Assembly (NCBI GenBank): GCA_028095445.1
Contig: JAOHCJ010000019.1
Span: forward strand, 1-11,600
Origin: Candidatus Pelagibacter sp.
GTDB lineage: Bacteria; Pseudomonadota; Alphaproteobacteria; Pelagibacterales; Pelagibacteraceae
Reading direction: 5' to 3'
Length of the DNA stretch: 11,600 bases
Under the pieces are notes generated by a model. That model had not been told where the DNA came from, made no database searches, and worked only from the letters and a program-made list of their open reading frames with translations. This document shows, one piece after another, positions 7,086 to 11,600 of this stretch; within the stretch, counting starts at the first letter, position 1, and each line of letters starts with the position of its first letter. A program made the position numbers and the translations under genes.

Positions 7086-7634
7086 ATGGTAAAATCTAAA
7101 TCTGCATACAGTACACCAAGCAAGCTAGGCAAATTAGACACTCACATCTTTGTAGTTTGGGTAGATAATGAAGCAGGAGTACTTGCTAGAGTTGTGGGTT
7201 TATTTTCTGGAAGAGGTTATAACATTGAATCTTTAGCCGTAGCAGAAGTTGACCATAAAAAAAATCTATCAAGAGTAACAATAGTAACAGTTGGAACTCC
7301 GCAAGTCATAGAGCAAATAACCTTACAATTAAAAAAATTAGTACCAGTTCATAAAGTTGCTAATTTTAAAAGGGAAGATACAAAGGTAATTTTTAAAGAA
7401 ATGGCCTTATTAAAAGTAGTTGGAAATCAAATAAAAATTAAAAAAGCTATAAATACTTGTAAAAAATTTAATCCAGTTATATTAGATAAAACAAAAAGAT
7501 CTGTAGTAATTCAAATTACAGCGCTAAGAAGAGAAATAGACAAAATGAATATAAATTTAAAACCACTTGGTCTTATCAGTGTCTCAAGAACGGGAGCAGT
7601 TGCAATGACTAGAGGTGCAGAAATATTTAATTAA
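7086..7634 (+). CDS. ilvH: Acetolactate synthase small, regulatory subunit (ACT domain)
   Basis: This 182-residue protein has an N-terminal extension of about 18 residues, then an ACT domain (about 20-95) with DNEAGVLARVVGLFSGRGYNI at 27-47, and the second small-subunit domain ending in SVSRTGAVAMTRG. The small subunit activates the catalytic IlvB subunit and gives feedback inhibition by valine. Residues corresponding to the E. coli IlvH valine-site Asn11 and Gly14 are present as Asn28 and Gly31, whereas E. coli Ser17 corresponds to Ala34. I therefore expect valine control to persist, perhaps with altered strength (inference). Its ATG follows the ilvB TAA with no intervening base, typical of subunits made together. 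ilvC begins 18 bases after its stop. Confidence 0.96.
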   Translation: MVKSKSAYSTPSKLGKLDTHIFVVWVDNEAGVLARVVGLFSGRGYNIESLAVAEVDHKKNLSRVTIVTVGTPQVIEQITLQLKKLVPVHKVANFKREDTKVIFKEMALLKVVGNQIKIKKAINTCKKFNPVILDKTKRSVVIQITALRREIDKMNINLKPLGLISVSRTGAVAMTRGAEIFN

Positions 7635-7640
7635 TTATAA

Positions 7641-8675
<1,035 letters not shown>

Positions 8676-8730
8676 TTTTTACTAAAGACCTAAAACGATC
8701 AATAATTGTAACCATAATTTAACATTTATT

Positions 8731-8758
8731 TTGCAATCTCTATTATAGATTGTATTAT
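8731..8758 (+). promoter_or_regulatory. Likely promoter of leuA-mreBC
   Basis: TTGCAA (8731-8736) and TATTAT (8753-8758) are spaced by 16 bases, the best-formed promoter-like pair in the 105-base spacer between ilvC and leuA. Transcription would start near 8765, leaving a leader of about 16 bases without a Shine-Dalgarno sequence. There is no leader peptide with leucine codons, no T-box and no terminator-antiterminator pair. The rest of the spacer (8676-8730) is featureless A+T-rich DNA. Confidence 0.45.
8734..8752. promoter_or_regulatory. Dyad CAATCT-N7-AGATTG inside the leuA promoter spacer
   Basis: A perfect 6-base inverted repeat with a 7-base centre fills the interval between the proposed -35 and -10 boxes. 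That is a natural place for a repressor to block polymerase. It is not a terminator: the stem is short and A+T-rich and no T-run follows. A regulator for leucine or nitrogen status is conceivable, but none is encoded nearby, and a 6-base dyad can arise by chance. Confidence 0.3.
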
Positions 8759-8780
8759 ACATTCTTTTAAATGCCTGATT

Positions 8781-11382
<2,602 letters not shown>

Positions 11383-11387
11383 TAGCA

Positions 11388-11600
11388 ATGGAAACTAGCC
11401 GAGATGATTTTGTAATAGCGATTAGATCTGCTTTTTTAAAAAAAGGGACTCAGCAAAGATTTTCAATATTAGGATTGATATTTTTTTCTATAATAATTTT
11501 AATTTTAGGAAGCTTTAATTTTAAACCTATAAATATTTTAAAAAAAGCAATCAAAGAATTAGTTTACACTTCATCTTTTATAGTTTCAGTACCGGAGAAC
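11388..11600 (+). CDS. mreC: MreC, rod-shape determining protein (N-terminal part; continues past the window)
   Basis: Seventy-one codons are visible, open to the window edge. The product begins METSRDDFVIAIRSAFLKKG, a short cytoplasmic N-terminus, followed by a hydrophobic membrane segment at about residues 25-43 (ILGLIFFSIIIILIL-like) and the beginning of the periplasmic part. This is the topology of MreC, a bitopic protein that links MreB filaments inside to the wall-synthesis enzymes outside. Size and position right after mreB make the assignment likely, although the diagnostic periplasmic beta-domain lies outside the window. It starts five bases after the mreB stop; no clear Shine-Dalgarno sequence is present, which suggests translational coupling. 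Confidence 0.88.
   Translation, partial: METSRDDFVIAIRSAFLKKGTQQRFSILGLIFFSIIILILGSFNFKPINILKKAIKELVYTSSFIVSVPEN

Noticed and set aside
8676..8780. Rho-independent terminator after ilvC
   Set aside because: The only dyad has a 6-base A+T-rich stem and is not followed by a T-run; no G+C-rich hairpin exists in the spacer.

Overview
The window looks like a chromosomal segment from a free-living marine alphaproteobacterium of the SAR11 clade (Pelagibacterales). The DNA is strongly A+T-rich and arginine is written mostly as AGA. Genes are packed with spacers of 0 to 20 bases, Shine-Dalgarno sequences are mostly weak or absent, and protein details such as the MreC N-terminus and the IlvB C-terminus have the alphaproteobacterial form. 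I infer the lineage from protein character and layout, without a database comparison. No mobile element, CRISPR array, tRNA, rRNA or phage gene is visible, and no gene-free stretch exceeds about 105 bases.

Layout. (1) Bases 1-734, minus strand: the N-terminal 244 codons of an Mrp/ApbC-type P-loop ATPase for Fe-S cluster assembly; its 3' end lies outside the window. (2) Bases 735-785: a 51-base divergent promoter region containing a 9-base direct repeat. (3) Bases 786-4355, plus strand: a membrane and envelope protein quality-control block, hflK-hflC-DUF2065-htrA. HflK and HflC are the SPFH-family partners of FtsH, DUF2065 is a 61-residue membrane protein related to E. coli YjeT, and HtrA is a periplasmic Do-type protease with two PDZ domains. 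(4) Bases 4358-5299: miaA, a tRNA modification gene. (5) Bases 5319-8675: ilvB-ilvH-ilvC, the first two steps of branched-chain amino acid synthesis. (6) Bases 8676-8780: the largest spacer, with a likely promoter and a small dyad. (7) Bases 8781-10343: leuA, the committed step to leucine. (8) Bases 10345-11382 and 11388-end: mreB and the start of mreC, encoding the rod-shape cytoskeleton.

How the genes fit together. From hflK to ilvC everything is on one strand with spacers of 19 bases or fewer, so it could be one long transcript joining envelope proteolysis, tRNA modification and Ile/Val synthesis. leuA probably has its own promoter, and mreB follows it after a single base, so a leucine gene and the cell-shape operon are probably co-transcribed. 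IlvBH makes acetolactate, IlvC converts it towards the dihydroxy acids, and LeuA draws off 2-oxoisovalerate for leucine; ilvD, ilvE and leuBCD are not in this window.

I see no previously undescribed system. All complete genes belong to well-known families. The points most worth a second look are the missing CxxC motif in Mrp, a GEA triplet in place of the usual ThDP-metal GDG motif in IlvB, the repeat-bearing divergent promoter with an almost leaderless hflK, the uncharacterised DUF2065 protein inside the protease operon, and the leuA-mreB junction.
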